Origin: Ruminococcus sp. AM22-13
Lineage (GTDB): Bacteria > Bacillota > Clostridia > Lachnospirales > Lachnospiraceae
DNA length: 64,000 bases
Direction of reading: 5' to 3'
Assembly (NCBI RefSeq): GCF_003471165.1
Contig: NZ_QRIL01000003.1
Span: 62,001-126,000 of the forward strand
Shown: positions 63,242 to 64,000 of the stretch, piece by piece
Position numbering within the stretch: position 1 is the first letter of the stretch
Layout of the letters: each line of letters starts with the position of its first letter
Notes under the pieces: model-generated
What the model saw: only the letters and a program-made list of their open reading frames with translations
Databases searched by the model: none
What the model was told of the DNA's origin: nothing
Position numbers and translations under genes: made by a program

Positions 63242-64000
63242 ATGTTTTTACAGAAGGAAAACAAAAGCATTGATGAAATCGGAATGAAAGAAAAGATAAT
63301 CTATGAAAGGAGAAAAAGCTCTCTAAAAGAAATTTTCCTGGCTTTTTTATCCCCGAAGAAAAGCCGGGAGGTTCAGATGGCAAAATTGCAGAAAAACTCC
63401 AGAGAAGTTCGTTCTGTAAAGGCATCTTTGTGCACCTCTTTTCTGAAAAAAGGAAGTATGGCGGTAGAAACCGCACTTGTTCTTCCGTTGTTTTTTCTTG
63501 GAATGGTTACACTGATCTCTTTTATGGACATATATAAGCTGCAGACGGAGCATTTGTCTGATTTATGTAACCGGGCGAAACAGGCAGGAATGTATGCTTA
63601 TATTACGGGAGAAAGCGGCGTGGAGGATATTACGATTCCGGATGTTTACACATATAAATCTTTTGGAGGGCTGGTACCACTGCCGGGAGTGGTGGTCTAT
63701 AACCATGTGAAAGTTCATGCATGGACAGGAACAGAATTTCCTGACAATGGAGGCGAACAGGGAGAGATAGAACAGATGGTATATGTGACTGCTTCCGGAA
63801 GTGTCTATCATAAAAATCCCGGCTGCAGTTATCTGAATGTGTCATTGAAACAGATTCCGGGAAGTTCTGTCCGGTCTGCGAGCAATCAGTATGGGGAACA
63901 TTATTCTGCATGCGAAACATGCAGCAGAGGGCAGAATCCGGCAGGAGTAGTATATGTCACAGAACAGGGAAACAGGTATCATAATCTGGAATCATGTAGT
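63242..64000 (+). CDS. TadE-like pilus protein with repeated Cys/His motifs (partial)
   Basis: The 253 codons seen run off the right edge. A basic cytoplasmic leader (residues 1-78) precedes KKGSMAVETALVLPLFFLGMVTLISFMDIY, the Glu-containing TadE signature. The outer part holds VYVTASGSVYHKNPGCSYL, then HYSACETCSRG, and a second VYVTEQGNRYHNLESC, so a Tyr-His...Cys unit is repeated and probably binds metal or forms disulfides. AGAGGTG lies seven bases before ATG 63242. It would be a minor pilin. Confidence 0.8.
   Translation, partial: MFLQKENKSIDEIGMKEKIIYERRKSSLKEIFLAFLSPKKSREVQMAKLQKNSREVRSVKASLCTSFLKKGSMAVETALVLPLFFLGMVTLISFMDIYKLQTEHLSDLCNRAKQAGMYAYITGESGVEDITIPDVYTYKSFGGLVPLPGVVVYNHVKVHAWTGTEFPDNGGEQGEIEQMVYVTASGSVYHKNPGCSYLNVSLKQIPGSSVRSASNQYGEHYSACETCSRGQNPAGVVYVTEQGNRYHNLESCS

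Overview
The window looks like chromosomal DNA of a low-GC gut Firmicute of the Lachnospiraceae, most like Blautia or a close relative. The basis is the gene set (a beta-mannan phosphorolysis locus like that of Roseburia, a bile salt hydrolase, a folT tetrahydrofolate riboswitch, a Firmicute-type tad pilus cluster and an H+-type F1Fo ATP synthase) together with AGGAGG ribosome-binding sites and sigma-A type promoters. I see no rRNA, tRNA, CRISPR array, integrase or transposase.

Layout. 1-5.8 kb is a decaying region. It holds the start of an AT-rich gene behind a LexA-like operator, a citrate lyase/citrate transporter remnant with at least four lesions, an Agr-like two-component system whose LytTR regulator has a stop at codon 6, and a RelE/ParE-type toxin with only the tail of its antitoxin. 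6-10.3 kb holds housekeeping hydrolases (HD domain, YgjP-type metalloprotease, endonuclease Q-like PHP protein, YfcE-type phosphoesterase). 10.6-12.1 kb is a two-gene module made of a coiled-coil protein and a small HipA-like kinase.

12.2-29.2 kb is a complete beta-manno-oligosaccharide utilisation locus: GH36 alpha-galactosidase, LacI regulator, a three-gene ABC importer, GH130_2 phosphorylase, two acetylesterases (CE2-like and CE17-like), GH1 beta-glucosidase, cellobiose/mannobiose 2-epimerase, a GH130_1 phosphorylase fused to a phosphoglucomutase/phosphomannomutase, and mannose-6-phosphate isomerase. Oligosaccharides would be imported, deacetylated and degalactosylated, epimerised to mannosyl-glucose and phosphorolysed to mannose-1-phosphate. 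That product would then pass to mannose-6-phosphate and fructose-6-phosphate. A shared AACTTAA/TTAAGTT operator-like motif lies at both strong promoters.

29.3-44 kb is mixed: a membrane protein, a carboxylesterase fragment, LrgAB, an HTH-Fic protein with a palindromic operator, a small membrane protein behind an SOS-like box, BirA, an ECF sigma/anti-sigma cluster, a 203-bp long inverted repeat, an AlaX editing enzyme, an amidohydrolase, a four-repeat lipoprotein, a Cys-rich small protein, riboswitch-controlled FolT, a GNAT enzyme and an SGNH hydrolase. 44.3-51.1 kb is the atpBEFHAGDC operon, whose atpB Shine-Dalgarno is placed for an ACG codon. Bile salt hydrolase (minus strand) and a LacI-GH31 alpha-xylosidase pair follow. 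56.6-64 kb is a tad (type IVb pilus) cluster that runs off the right edge.

Two families of short dispersed hairpin repeats (three and two copies) sit between genes. The most notable items are the GH130-PGM fusion, the HipA-like kinase module, the complementary split kinase pair, the Fic operator and the long inverted repeat.
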